64,000 nt of DNA. Origin: Aliivibrio finisterrensis (GTDB lineage: Bacteria > Pseudomonadota > Gammaproteobacteria > Enterobacterales > Vibrionaceae). The DNA lies in the NCBI RefSeq assembly GCF_008933155.1, contig NZ_WBVP01000001.1, forward strand, positions 124,001-188,000, in the 5' to 3' direction. Below the pieces are notes generated by a model. That model was not told where the DNA came from and did not search any database. It worked only from the letters and a program-made list of their open reading frames with translations. This document shows positions 45,306 to 54,148 of the stretch, piece by piece; positions within the stretch are counted from its first letter, which is position 1; each line of letters starts with the position of its first letter. The position numbers and the translations under genes are program-made.

Positions 45306-46199
45306 TTAGCTTTTTTGCGAGCGAATTATCTCTTCATCTACCCATTTTAATAGCTGTTTGATCGCTTTAGACAACACCTGATTTTTCCTAACAATATAAC
45401 CTAAACTGGTTGTTGGAAACTTAGGTAATGGCGTTACCGTCGCTTTAAGATTGCGCTTTAGATGAATCGAAAATTCAGGCACAATTGCCACACCAAAACC
45501 TGCTTCAGCCCAATCAATCTGAGCATCTACGCTACCTACTTCCATTATTCGATATTTGGGCAAATTCAAAGACGGCAAGGCCAAATCAAGTAAATCACGA
45601 GTCCGAGTATCATGACCTAATAAAATCAGTGTCGGTTTATCATCCATGATAATTGTAGGATCAAAATTCGCTTGCTGCCACTTTTCAAGATGATTACCCA
45701 ATGCGCACCATTTTATTTGTTGTAATTCAGTAAAATGCAGGGGCTGACTTTCTTTCTGTGCAATAACAAACCCTAAATCGGCCTCTGCACTTTTGACTAA
45801 TTCAGACGCTTGCGAAGAAGTGGTATTAAGCAGAGAAAAATCGATGCCTGGGAACTCTTTCTTAAATAATTGGAATGGCCCAATCAATAATAAACGCGAA
45901 ATAATATCACTGGTCGCAATGGTTAGCCTCCCACAGCTCAAATCATTAATCGCATTCAAATCTGCTTGGCACACTTGTAATGCCATTAACGTATCTTGAC
46001 TGGTTTGTAATAAACGGGTCCCAGCTTCTGTTAAATGAAAAGGATTTCTCTCAATCAACTTTACTCGAGTAGAACTTTCTAACTGTTTAATGTGTAAGCT
46101 GACGTTGGGTTGCGTCATATGAAGGGCTGCCGCCGTTTTACCAAAGTGTTTTAACTCTGCTAACGTCACAAATGTTTTAAGCCAGTTAAGATCAATCAT
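45306..46199 (-). CDS. LysR family transcriptional regulator
   Basis: 297 residues. The N-terminal helix-turn-helix is clear (FVTLAELKHFGKTAAALHMTQPNVSLHIKQLESSTRVKLIERN), followed by an effector domain with GRLTIATSDIISRLLLIGPF and WAEAGFGVAIVPEFS. It is divergent from the second PurA-type gene, 135 bp apart, and ends 185 bp upstream of gadB on the same strand. Control of either neighbour is possible from position only. Confidence 0.9.
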   Translation of the reverse strand: MIDLNWLKTFVTLAELKHFGKTAAALHMTQPNVSLHIKQLESSTRVKLIERNPFHLTEAGTRLLQTSQDTLMALQVCQADLNAINDLSCGRLTIATSDIISRLLLIGPFQLFKKEFPGIDFSLLNTTSSQASELVKSAEADLGFVIAQKESQPLHFTELQQIKWCALGNHLEKWQQANFDPTIIMDDKPTLILLGHDTRTRDLLDLALPSLNLPKYRIMEVGSVDAQIDWAEAGFGVAIVPEFSIHLKRNLKATVTPLPKFPTTSLGYIVRKNQVLSKAIKQLLKWVDEEIIRSQKS

Positions 46200-46334
46200 A
46201 CCTATACTCTCTTATTGAATACATTTCACCCAATATGATATATGCATTTCTTATCAAGTCGATAATTATAATTAATTTCTCATATTAACTTATTGGGGTT
46301 AGCATAGCGTCTTAATCATTTAGGAGTTTGTGTT

Positions 46335-47591
46335 ATGCCGTCTATTGTTGTTGTTGGTGCTAATTGGGGCGATGAAGGTAAAGGCCGTATCGTTGATTTT
46401 CTTGCTGCGGATGCATCTGCAAGTATACGTTTTCAAGGCGGTAATAACGCCGGTCATACGGTGGTAAATGACTTCGGTACCTTTAAACTACACCAACTTC
46501 CAAGCGGTATTTTTAACCCAGACTGTACAGCGGTTCTTGGTCCTGGCATGGTAATTAGCCCTGCGGCATTAAGCGAAGAAATCGCAGAAGTTAAAGCGGC
46601 TGGTATTGAAGTAAAAATGCACATTTCTGACCGTGCTACGCTTTGCCTTCCTATTCATGCGCTTGAAGATACACTTGAAGAATTACGTTTAGGCGACGGT
46701 GCTTACGGTTCAACCCGTCAAGGTATTGCTCCTGCATACGGCGACCGTGTAATGAAAAAAGGTATCCTTGTTGGTTGGTTAATGCAACCTGAGGTTCTTC
46801 TAGAACGTATCAGGTTCATGCTTGATTGGAAAATGCCACAACTTAAAGCACTTTATCCTACTTGTGATTTCAACCAAACAGCGGAAGAAATGACAGAATG
46901 GCTATTAGAAGTAACGGCACCTTGGCGTAAATTCATCTGTAACGTGACTGAGCCTCTAAAAGTAATGCAGAAAAACGATGCAAACTTACTGTTTGAAGCA
47001 CAGTTAGGCGCTGGTCGTGATTTAGTTTACGGTGAATATCCATGGACTACCTCTTCAAACGTAACAGCAGCTTATGCAGGTATCGGTAGTGGTTTACCTG
47101 CTTTGCGTCCCGAACGTATTATTGCCGTTGCTAAATCTTTCAGCTCATCTGTCGGTACAGGTACATTAGTTACTGCCATGGAAGAGCAAGATAACTTTCG
47201 TGAAGCGGCTAACGAATATGGCGCAGTAACAGGTCGTCCACGTGACATGGGCTACTTTGATGCTGTAGCAACGCGCAGCGGTGTTGAACTGCAAGCAGCA
47301 ACTGAAATCGCACTAACAAAAATTGACTGTTTAAGTGGTATGGCGGATCTTAAAATTTGTACGTCTTATGCTGGCGAACACACTGAGAATCCAATCTGGC
47401 CTCAAACTTCAGCACTAAGTCCTGTTTACGAAAACATGGAAGCATGGCAAGAAGACATCACAAGTTGTCGTACTTTTGAAAGCCTACCAAAAGCAGCTCA
47501 AGCGTATGTATTACGTATTGAAGAACTAATGGGCGTGCCAGTAAGTATGGTTTCTGTTGGTCCTGAGCGTGAACAAATGATTATCCGCTAA
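46335..47591 (+). CDS. purA: adenylosuccinate synthetase (divergent PurA)
   Basis: Cytosolic enzyme joining IMP and aspartate with GTP in AMP synthesis. 418 residues. Key PurA elements are present: GANWGDEGKGRIVDFL with the catalytic Asp (residue 12), GGNNAGHTV with the catalytic His, GSTRQGIAPAYGDRVMKKG, and TGRPRDMGYFDAVATR. It is shorter and clearly different in wording from the usual gammaproteobacterial PurA (GTQWGDEGKGKIVDLL, GTTGRGIGPAYEDK), and it lacks the usual neighbours. I infer a second paralogue or a horizontally acquired copy. Catalytic Asp argues against PurZ, the phage enzyme. TAGGAGTTTGTGTT precedes the ATG. Confidence 0.88.
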   Translation: MPSIVVVGANWGDEGKGRIVDFLAADASASIRFQGGNNAGHTVVNDFGTFKLHQLPSGIFNPDCTAVLGPGMVISPAALSEEIAEVKAAGIEVKMHISDRATLCLPIHALEDTLEELRLGDGAYGSTRQGIAPAYGDRVMKKGILVGWLMQPEVLLERIRFMLDWKMPQLKALYPTCDFNQTAEEMTEWLLEVTAPWRKFICNVTEPLKVMQKNDANLLFEAQLGAGRDLVYGEYPWTTSSNVTAAYAGIGSGLPALRPERIIAVAKSFSSSVGTGTLVTAMEEQDNFREAANEYGAVTGRPRDMGYFDAVATRSGVELQAATEIALTKIDCLSGMADLKICTSYAGEHTENPIWPQTSALSPVYENMEAWQEDITSCRTFESLPKAAQAYVLRIEELMGVPVSMVSVGPEREQMIIR

Positions 47592-47939
47592 TCGGGATAT
47601 CATTATATACGTCCACCTCAATGGCTGATGTGTAGAAACAAAAATTAAAACCGCACTACCCTATTTTGTGAGAATTTTAGGAGGTGCGTTTTTTTTGATC
47701 AAAGTCTCGCTTTTATTCAATCTTCCTTTTTTGCTTTTGCCTTGAGCAAACATCACTTCTTCACATCCTACTGACTTATCTCATTAACAGCACAACAGAT
47801 CACCATAATTATCTATATGATCCTATTCGTAGTTGAGCTAGAGATCTGATTTTTGACTAAAAACTCAACAGAGTTCGATTGAAAAAAGAGGAGTTAAGGT
47901 ACACTCTGCATTGCATATTTAAAAACCAAGGATAGGAAA
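47592..47939. other. spacer between purA-like and FAH-family genes
   Basis: Holds the terminator of the purA-like gene (47650-47695) and, toward 47900, the promoter of the next gene. No coding frame with a ribosome binding site. Confidence 0.5.
47650..47695 (+). terminator. terminator after the purA-like gene
   Basis: CCGCACTACC and GGAGGTGCG pair imperfectly around a long loop, followed by TTTTTTTT. Confidence 0.7.
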
Positions 47940-48554
47940 ATGAATTCGGTTCGTTTTGGAGATAAATTAATTACTCCATCTAAATTATTATGTATTGGCC
48001 GTAATTACGTTGCCCATATTAATGAGTTAAATAATACGATCCCAGAGCAAATGGTGGTATTTAATAAACCAAATTCATGCATCACTTCTACCCTATCTTC
48101 TTTCCATCAAGAACGTTTACATTATGAAGTTGAGATCTGTTTTTTGATTGAAAAAGAGCAGCTATCTGCCGTTGCAATAGGTTTTGATTTAACCAAACGA
48201 GACTTACAATCTGAGCTAAAAAACAAAGGACTTCCTTGGGAGCGAGCAAAAGCCTTTGATGGCTCAGCGGTATTTAGCCGTTTCATCCCTCTTGATGGTA
48301 TCGACAGTAATCAACTTCAAATTGAGCTATTCATTAACAGTATGAGAGTCCAATGTGGCCAAGTTAGCCAAATGATTTACTCTCCAGAAACTATCCTCGC
48401 TGATTTAAAATCCTATACCCAATTGTATGATGGCGATGTCATCATGACTGGTACACCTCAAGGCGTTGGTGAAATTCATATGGGGGATATATTTCTTAGC
48501 CGCTTAATGCTAGATGGAAAGACACTGATTGAAGCTGAGTGGGTAGCAAGATAA
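47940..48554 (+). CDS. fumarylacetoacetate hydrolase family protein
   Basis: 204-residue cytosolic enzyme of the FAH family, resembling YcgM-type acylpyruvases. Metal ligands are visible: Glu-x-Glu in LHYEVEICFLI (about 62-66) and Asp in GFDLTKRDLQ (about 86). Other family blocks are LLCIGRNYVAHINELNN, VVFNKPNS and VIMTGTPQGVGEI near the C-terminus. AAGGATAGGAAA precedes the ATG. Likely hydrolyses a beta-diketone or acylpyruvate; the exact substrate is open. Confidence 0.9.
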   Translation: MNSVRFGDKLITPSKLLCIGRNYVAHINELNNTIPEQMVVFNKPNSCITSTLSSFHQERLHYEVEICFLIEKEQLSAVAIGFDLTKRDLQSELKNKGLPWERAKAFDGSAVFSRFIPLDGIDSNQLQIELFINSMRVQCGQVSQMIYSPETILADLKSYTQLYDGDVIMTGTPQGVGEIHMGDIFLSRLMLDGKTLIEAEWVAR

Positions 48555-48574
48555 TAGCCTCCCACTCTTTGACC

Positions 48575-48895
48575 CTATGCTGAAAATACCCATAAGTTAA
48601 GCACTAAGAATACGATCATGCTGATAATCGTTGTCAGTAGTATATTCTTAGTTTTCCATGCAATGAGAGCTGCAGTTAATGCCGCCCACAAATACGGGTT
48701 CGACCCAGAAAACGATAATTCATTGTCAGGCATAAATACAATTGGAGCCCAAATCGCGGTTAAAACAGCAGGACTTGAATAGCTTAATAATCTCTGAGTT
48801 TGAGCGTTTAATCTAAGGGGTAATTTGGGTTCTAAAAACAAGTAGCGACTTAAAAACACTAACGCCGTCATTGCTAAAATTGATATGAAAATCAT
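48575..48895 (-). CDS. azlD: branched-chain amino acid exporter small subunit (AzlD-like)
   Basis: 106-residue membrane protein with three to four hydrophobic segments, the AzlD/YgaH type. Recognisable pieces are FISILAMTALVFLSRYLFL and LSYSSPAVLTAIWAPI. The start at 48895 (MIFISI) overlaps the azlC stop by ATGA, a translational coupling; the longer frame to 48946 runs into azlC and is not credible. Works with AzlC to export branched-chain amino acids or analogues. Confidence 0.87.
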   Translation of the reverse strand: MIFISILAMTALVFLSRYLFLEPKLPLRLNAQTQRLLSYSSPAVLTAIWAPIVFMPDNELSFSGSNPYLWAALTAALIAWKTKNILLTTIISMIVFLVLNLWVFSA

Positions 48896-49605
48896 CCTCT
48901 TTTCCCTCTTAATGTCTCTGTTAAATACCCTGCTACCATACCGCAAATACTCGCTATCATTAAACTGCCTTCAACTGAAAAATACGTCAGTGTGACAGAC
49001 AAGATTAAGGCACTAATAACAGAGACAAGTACTGGGCTCTTTTTTATGGTAGGTACAACAATGGCAATAAAGGTCGCCGCCACCGCAAACTCTAACCCAA
49101 GCTCATTCAATGAGGGAATATAACTACCCGCAACAATTCCAGCTAAGGTTGCTGCATTCCAAAAGAAATAGAAACTGAATCCTGCACCTAATGCGTACCA
49201 ACGATTAAATTGTTTTTCTGATTGGTGTCCACATAAAGCAAACAGTTCATCGGTTAATAAAAAACCAAGGGATAAACGCCAACGAAGCGGTAAAGGGCTA
49301 ATTTTATCTCTCATCGAGACACTGTATAAAAAATGGCGCGAGGTAATAAAAAAAGTTGTCAGCAACATGGTTGTTAACCCTGCGCCAGCTTTAATCATTC
49401 CCATGGCGACTAACTGAGCCGAACCTGCAAACAAAATTGCTGACATGGCTTGACCTTCAAAAGGGGTAAGACCTACATCAATAGCAAATGAACCGGCTAA
49501 TAACCCCCATGGTAATACTGCGATGCTAAGTGGGATCATCGCTAATGTTCCTTGCCAAAAAAGCCGAGAATTTGAACAAGGCTGTACGGCGGTATTTATA
49601 TCCAT
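48892..49605 (-). CDS. azlC: branched-chain amino acid exporter large subunit (AzlC-like)
   Basis: 237-residue inner-membrane protein, AzlC/YgaZ family. Family features: IPLSIAVLPWGLLAGSFAIDVGLTPFEGQAMSAILFAGSAQLVAMGM and TTFFITSRHFLYSVSMRDKI, then LGFLLTDELFAL. It overlaps azlD by four bases. An AraC-like N-terminal fragment lies directly upstream in the same direction. Confidence 0.92.
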   Translation of the reverse strand: MDINTAVQPCSNSRLFWQGTLAMIPLSIAVLPWGLLAGSFAIDVGLTPFEGQAMSAILFAGSAQLVAMGMIKAGAGLTTMLLTTFFITSRHFLYSVSMRDKISPLPLRWRLSLGFLLTDELFALCGHQSEKQFNRWYALGAGFSFYFFWNAATLAGIVAGSYIPSLNELGLEFAVAATFIAIVVPTIKKSPVLVSVISALILSVTLTYFSVEGSLMIASICGMVAGYLTETLRGKRG

Positions 49606-49933
49606 AAACTACTCTTTATTAAATCAAATCAGCATTTAATATTTCAAGCCCTCCAAGCTCTTCTGCTACTTGGTAGTGTGCTATTTCCATTTTTACTTTC
49701 TCATTTGCCATCATTCATCATGAACACATTTATTCCTATTTACTAAAGTATATAGTAAGCCCTCTCATTTCTTTTGTACAAAATTGCGCATTATCATTTT
49801 TTAATCTTATTAACAATAATATCTATATTTTTTAATATGTCGGTTTTATATCACTAGCCGACTTTTTAATCATAGATCTTACCTCTTCACTACTATAAAA
49901 TCCGCCTCCTGACTTATAATTCAAAATAAAATA
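49606..49933. other. divergent spacer with a regulator remnant
   Basis: 328 bp between azlC and a divergent LysE-type gene. It holds a short AraC-like fragment next to azlC and AT-rich sequence that should carry both promoters. Confidence 0.5.
49619..49714 (-). pseudogene. probable N-terminal remnant of an AraC-type regulator
   Basis: 31-codon frame ending 14 bp before azlC. The peptide (HYQVAEELGGLEILNADLI) resembles the first strands of AraC-type cupin domains, which often open with 'LGGLELLxAxF'. AraC regulators frequently stand before azlCD, so an internal deletion that removed most of the gene is plausible. There is no good ribosome binding site. Confidence 0.4.
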
Positions 49934-50572
49934 ATGATTGATATTACTATTCTTCCGGTTTACTTAACCGCTGTTATTGCTCTACTACTACTGCCTGGTC
50001 CTGATATGCTGTTGATTGCTAGTTCAAGTATGAGTTACGGTCGTAAAGTCGGTTTATTTGCCAGCTTAGGTAATGCGACCTCAGGTATTATTTTAACCTT
50101 GCTTGCTGCTTTAGGCGTATCTGCACTGATTGCGATGAGCCCCATTGCCTTAAAAGCATTACATCTCGTTGGTGGTGCCTACTTATTAAAAATGGGTTGG
50201 GATTGTATTCGAGCAGAAGCAGGTGAAGCACCAGAATTACAACAAGGTTCGACGATGGCGACCACGTTTTACCAACGTGCTTTAGTCAGTAATTTATTGA
50301 ACCCTAAAGCGTTAGTCTTCTTTGTGATGTTTTTACCACAATTTGTTTCTACCAATATTGCTGCAACCTCTGGCGAGCAAATGTTAGTGCTTGGCTTATT
50401 GCTTAACGTTCTTGGTTTATTGTTTAACTTAATCTTGGTAGCGTTAGTAGGAACACTTGGAAAGTCGCTAATCAATAACGTGAAATTCAGAACGTATCAG
50501 CATAAATTCATGGGCGGGATTTTTATCATTCTTGCATTGTGGATGTTAAGTTCTTTTGTTACTGCACTTTAA
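49934..50572 (+). CDS. LysE/RhtB family amino acid exporter
   Basis: 212-residue inner-membrane exporter with about six hydrophobic segments. Signature regions: LLLPGPDMLLIASSSMSYGRKVGLFASLGNATSG near 18-50 and RALVSNLLNPKALVFFVMFLPQFV near 112-135. RhtB-type members export threonine, homoserine or similar. No good Shine-Dalgarno is visible before the ATG, so the start is slightly uncertain. It is divergent from azlCD and ends at a strong terminator. Confidence 0.9.
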   Translation: MIDITILPVYLTAVIALLLLPGPDMLLIASSSMSYGRKVGLFASLGNATSGIILTLLAALGVSALIAMSPIALKALHLVGGAYLLKMGWDCIRAEAGEAPELQQGSTMATTFYQRALVSNLLNPKALVFFVMFLPQFVSTNIAATSGEQMLVLGLLLNVLGLLFNLILVALVGTLGKSLINNVKFRTYQHKFMGGIFIILALWMLSSFVTAL

Positions 50573-50587
50573 TTCAATTAAAAATAT

Positions 50588-50621
50588 AAAAACGGTGAGC
50601 ATTGAGCTCACCGTTTTTGTT
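50588..50621. terminator. terminator after the RhtB-type exporter gene
   Basis: AAAACGGTGAGC and GCTCACCGTTTTT form a perfect 12-bp stem with a 5-nt loop; the flanking A and T runs allow it to work in both directions. Confidence 0.92.
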
Positions 50622-50665
50622 TCTATCCTACTTTTTAAAAGCTTAGTTTCTTGATCTTCTCACTT

Positions 50666-52372
50666 TTAAACTAGGCTCTTTTGATGCTCAGAAATTAAAC
50701 ATGCCATGGCTTCATTGGCTTTAGTTTGAATGACCGAGTATTCATCTGTTGGTGCAATCGCTGCCACCACTTCGTAATAACACTTCAGTTTTGGCTCAGT
50801 ACCTGATGGGCGAACAATAATACGAGAACCATCTTCTAAATGATAAATCACAACATCACTGGCTGGTAAATCGATTGATTCTGTCGTGCCATTTGAAAGA
50901 TATCGCAGTGACGCTTTTAAATCTTCAGTAACCGCAATATTCACTCCAGCAATTTGTTTTGGTGGATTAGCCCTTAGCTTATCTCCGACCGGTGGAGAGT
51001 TTGGTGCTAAAGCGATACTACGCTGTGCATTTATATACAATCCGTGAGTGCGATAAATTAATTCCAACTCATCCCAAACGCTCTTACCTTGTGTTGAAAG
51101 CTCTGCCGTTAATTGAGCAAAAGCAACTAAAGCAGATAAACCATCTTTATCCCACACTTCACTGCCAATGGTGTACCCAAGCGCTTCCTCATAGGCAAAA
51201 AGAAATTGTTTCTCTTCACTTTGTTTTTGCATCGCAACATTAGTTAACCATTTAAAGCCTGTTAGCGTTTGGAAATACTCGGCCCCTTTCGATTCAGCAA
51301 TCTTTTTCAATAGCGTGGACGAAACGATGGTATTACCAACAAGCTGCTTACTTGGCTCTGTATGTTTCAACAGATAATGTCCAAATAAAATACCTACTTG
51401 ATCACCTGTGAGCATTTGATAACTGCCATCTGCTTTTCGTGCAGCAAGTGCAAAACGGTCTGCATCAGGATCATTAGCGCATGCAAGCTCTGCCTGTACT
51501 GAATTGGCTAACGCAATAACCATATCCATTGCCCCTTTTTCTTCAGGGTTGGGAAAATTTACCGTTGGGAAAGCGCCATCTGGCTCTCTTTGTTCTGCCA
51601 CACTCACCACATGATTAAATCCAGCATCACGTAATAAGGTCTCTGCCATATCGGCACCCACACCATGCATTGCGGTATAGGCAATCGAAATGGCTGATGG
51701 GTTAGTATGGTTTGAAAGTAGCGGATTGCTGTTCATTGCATTACGATAACATTGATAGTATTCGTCATCTAACCACACTAAAAGCCCTCGAGCCTCAGCA
51801 TCACTCAATGACATTAGTGGAATGGGTTTTGTGGCTGCAATATCGATCTCATTGGCAATACCTGAATCATGCGGCGGAATAATTTGCGCCCCATTCTCCC
51901 AATACACTTTAAAACCATTATATTCTGGTGGGTTGTGGCTTGCGGTAACCACGACAGCTCCGGCTGCATTAAACTTTTTGATCCCATAAGCCACAATAGG
52001 TGTCGCTGCGACTTTTGTTGTTAAGAATACCTTAATACCTAATGCAGTTAGTACACTGGCGGTATCATGAGCGAATTGTTGAGAATCAGTACGACCGTCA
52101 TAACCAATAACAACACCTCTTTCGCTAGCATTCGTGATGTTGTCTATTAAATAATGACCTAATCCAGTGGCTGTTTCTTGAATTACCAGACGATTCATTC
52201 GGTTAGGTCCTGCTCCTACCATTCCTCGTAATCCAGCGGTACCAAATTGAAGTCGAGAAGAGAAGCGATCTTTTAGTTCTGCCATGTTTCCGATATCGAC
52301 AAGGTACTGAAGTTCTTCTCGAGTTCTTGGCTCTGGATCTCTACTCAACCAATTTGTTATTTTCTGCATCAT
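50666..52372 (-). CDS. phosphohexomutase (phosphoglucomutase/phosphomannomutase family)
   Basis: 568-residue cytosolic alpha-D-phosphohexomutase. Catalytic phosphoserine loop TASHNPPEYNGFKVY (about 143-157), metal-binding DPDADRFAL (about 304), and phosphate-binding RPSGTEPKLKCYYE near the C-terminus are all intact. The N-terminal FGTAGLRGMVG is typical. The length fits the long PgcA/Pgm2-like subgroup. Start placed at 52372, because GAGG lies nine bases upstream; the ATG at 52387 contains that GAGG. It probably interconverts glucose-1- and glucose-6-phosphate. Confidence 0.92.
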   Translation of the reverse strand: MMQKITNWLSRDPEPRTREELQYLVDIGNMAELKDRFSSRLQFGTAGLRGMVGAGPNRMNRLVIQETATGLGHYLIDNITNASERGVVIGYDGRTDSQQFAHDTASVLTALGIKVFLTTKVAATPIVAYGIKKFNAAGAVVVTASHNPPEYNGFKVYWENGAQIIPPHDSGIANEIDIAATKPIPLMSLSDAEARGLLVWLDDEYYQCYRNAMNSNPLLSNHTNPSAISIAYTAMHGVGADMAETLLRDAGFNHVVSVAEQREPDGAFPTVNFPNPEEKGAMDMVIALANSVQAELACANDPDADRFALAARKADGSYQMLTGDQVGILFGHYLLKHTEPSKQLVGNTIVSSTLLKKIAESKGAEYFQTLTGFKWLTNVAMQKQSEEKQFLFAYEEALGYTIGSEVWDKDGLSALVAFAQLTAELSTQGKSVWDELELIYRTHGLYINAQRSIALAPNSPPVGDKLRANPPKQIAGVNIAVTEDLKASLRYLSNGTTESIDLPASDVVIYHLEDGSRIIVRPSGTEPKLKCYYEVVAAIAPTDEYSVIQTKANEAMACLISEHQKSLV

Positions 52373-52623
52373 AATAAAAAACCTCATTACTGAATATTCA
52401 TTAAGTCTAGATGATATCTATTATCAATTACATGAGCGCAATCGCTAAACTCAGGAAAATAATAATTAACTATGAACAAATTATAGTTCTGATACGTAAA
52501 TACTCTTAATACCATAAGCATTAAAACATTTTATTCATGAGTTTTATCTTATTTTTAGTTAAAGAAGTGGTAAAGTGGAAAGAGTTAGCATTATTATAAC
52601 CTGTTTATTTGTAAGGATATTAT

Positions 52624-53619
52624 ATGAAAATCGCAATGTTCAGTACTAAATCTTATGATGAAGTTTCTTTCAATAGTATCAATCAAAATTACCAATTCGA
52701 ATGTCAATATTTCAACTTCCAACTCACTGAAAGTACAGCCCCAATTGCTGATGGTGCCGATGTGGTTTGTGCATTCGTTAATGATGATTTATCTGCGCCA
52801 GTCCTAGCTAAACTCGCTGAGCAAGGTACGAAATTAATCGCGATGCGTTGTGCTGGCTTTGATCGCGTAGATCTTCAAGCAGCTAAAGCACTTGGCCTTC
52901 AAGTAGTTCGAGTTCCTGCGTATTCTCCAGAAGCGATCGCAGAACACGCCGTTGGGATGATGATGTGTCTTAACCGTCGCTTTCATAAAGCATACCAACG
53001 AACCCGTGATGCCAACTTCTCTCTAGAAGGGTTAACTGGGTTTAATTTCTTTGGTAAAACGGTCGGGGTTATCGGCTCGGGAAAAATTGGGCTCGCAACA
53101 ATGCGAATTCTTAAAGGTTTAGGAATGGATATCTTGTGTTATGACCCATACCCAAGCCAAGTAGCGATGGATTTAGGAGTGAAATACACCACCCTTGATG
53201 AGATTTTTGCTAAATCAGATGTGATTACACTGCATTGTCCATTAACGTCTGAAAACACGCATTTATTAGATACTGATTCATTTGAAAAAATGAAAGATGG
53301 CGTAATGATCATTAATACCAGTCGTGGCGGATTACTTAATTCAGCCAATGCAATTGAAGCCCTAAAAGCAGGAAAAATCGGCGCATTAGGATTGGACGTT
53401 TATGATCATGAGAAAGAGCTTTTCTTCCAAGATAAATCAAACGACATTATTACCGATGATGTTTTCCGTCGTTTATCAGCTTGTCACAATGTACTTTTCA
53501 CAGGCCACCAAGCCTTCTTAACTGAAGAAGCATTAGATAATATAGCTGCGACAACACTAGGTAGTATTGATGCCTTTTCAAAAGATGAACACTCTGGTAA
53601 CGAATTAATTCAAGCGTAG
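52624..53619 (+). CDS. ldhA: fermentative D-lactate dehydrogenase
   Basis: 331-residue NAD-dependent D-2-hydroxyacid dehydrogenase, close to E. coli LdhA (329). NAD-binding GVIGSGKIG at about 148-156; catalytic Arg in NTSRGGLLN, Glu in DVYDHEKE and His in GHQAFLTEEAL. Reduces pyruvate to D-lactate in mixed-acid fermentation. AAGGATATTAT lies before the ATG. It ends at a terminator shared with the convergent response-regulator gene. Confidence 0.93.
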   Translation: MKIAMFSTKSYDEVSFNSINQNYQFECQYFNFQLTESTAPIADGADVVCAFVNDDLSAPVLAKLAEQGTKLIAMRCAGFDRVDLQAAKALGLQVVRVPAYSPEAIAEHAVGMMMCLNRRFHKAYQRTRDANFSLEGLTGFNFFGKTVGVIGSGKIGLATMRILKGLGMDILCYDPYPSQVAMDLGVKYTTLDEIFAKSDVITLHCPLTSENTHLLDTDSFEKMKDGVMIINTSRGGLLNSANAIEALKAGKIGALGLDVYDHEKELFFQDKSNDIITDDVFRRLSACHNVLFTGHQAFLTEEALDNIAATTLGSIDAFSKDEHSGNELIQA

Positions 53620-53627
53620 TAACCTAT

Positions 53628-53668
53628 AAAAGCGCCTTACTTAGTTTGTTTATGTAAGGCGTTTTAAT
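53628..53668. terminator. bidirectional terminator between ldhA and the response regulator
   Basis: AAAGCGCCTTAC and GTAAGGCGTTTT form a stem around an AT-rich loop with A/T runs at both ends. Confidence 0.87.
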
Positions 53669-53674
53669 TTGGCA

Positions 53675-54148
53675 CTATCTCAATCTGCTAAGAACAACTT
53701 GTTGATCCAAATGTTCTTGATAGTCAGTATATTCTAATCCTTTATCAAAAATATATTCCGTCACTAAACGGGTAACTAGCGACCTTAGTTCATCCCCGTT
53801 CCATGGTTTTTCAATATAGCTTTCAATACGCGCGCGATTAATAGCGATAATTGTATCTTGATGAGTGGCTTGGCCTGTTAATAGCACTTTTTTGGTTCTT
53901 AAAAAGCGATAATCGTGGGAAACATCAGTCAATAATTCAACACCATTTTTTCCTGGCATTACGTGATCGGATAGTACTAAAGCAATATATCCTCCTTCGC
54001 TGTCTAACTCATCCATCAAGTCCAATGCTTCATCCGCAGATTCACATTCCTCGATATTAATCCATGATTTAAGTGGCGTAAGATCTTGCAAAACGGCACT
54101 CAGCACTTCCCTTTGATCGTCTACACAAATCAGATTAAGTTTTTCCAT
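53675..54148 (-). CDS. response regulator (receiver domain with short tail)
   Basis: 157 residues: a single receiver domain with acidic pair VDD (9-11), phospho-acceptor Asp61 in LSDHVMPG, LLTGQA and the conserved Lys in IEKPW. About 30 residues follow the receiver (TEYIFDKGLEYTDYQEHLDQQ), too few for a DNA-binding domain, so output may be by protein interaction. It overlaps the kinase gene by 14 bp and has GAGGACGGTC upstream. Partner of that kinase by position. Confidence 0.92.
   Translation of the reverse strand: MEKLNLICVDDQREVLSAVLQDLTPLKSWINIEECESADEALDLMDELDSEGGYIALVLSDHVMPGKNGVELLTDVSHDYRFLRTKKVLLTGQATHQDTIIAINRARIESYIEKPWNGDELRSLVTRLVTEYIFDKGLEYTDYQEHLDQQVVLSRLR

Noticed and set aside
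46335-47591. phage-type PurZ (2-aminoadenylosuccinate synthetase)
   Set aside because: The catalytic Asp of WGDEGKG is present, whereas PurZ lacks it; no phage genes are nearby.
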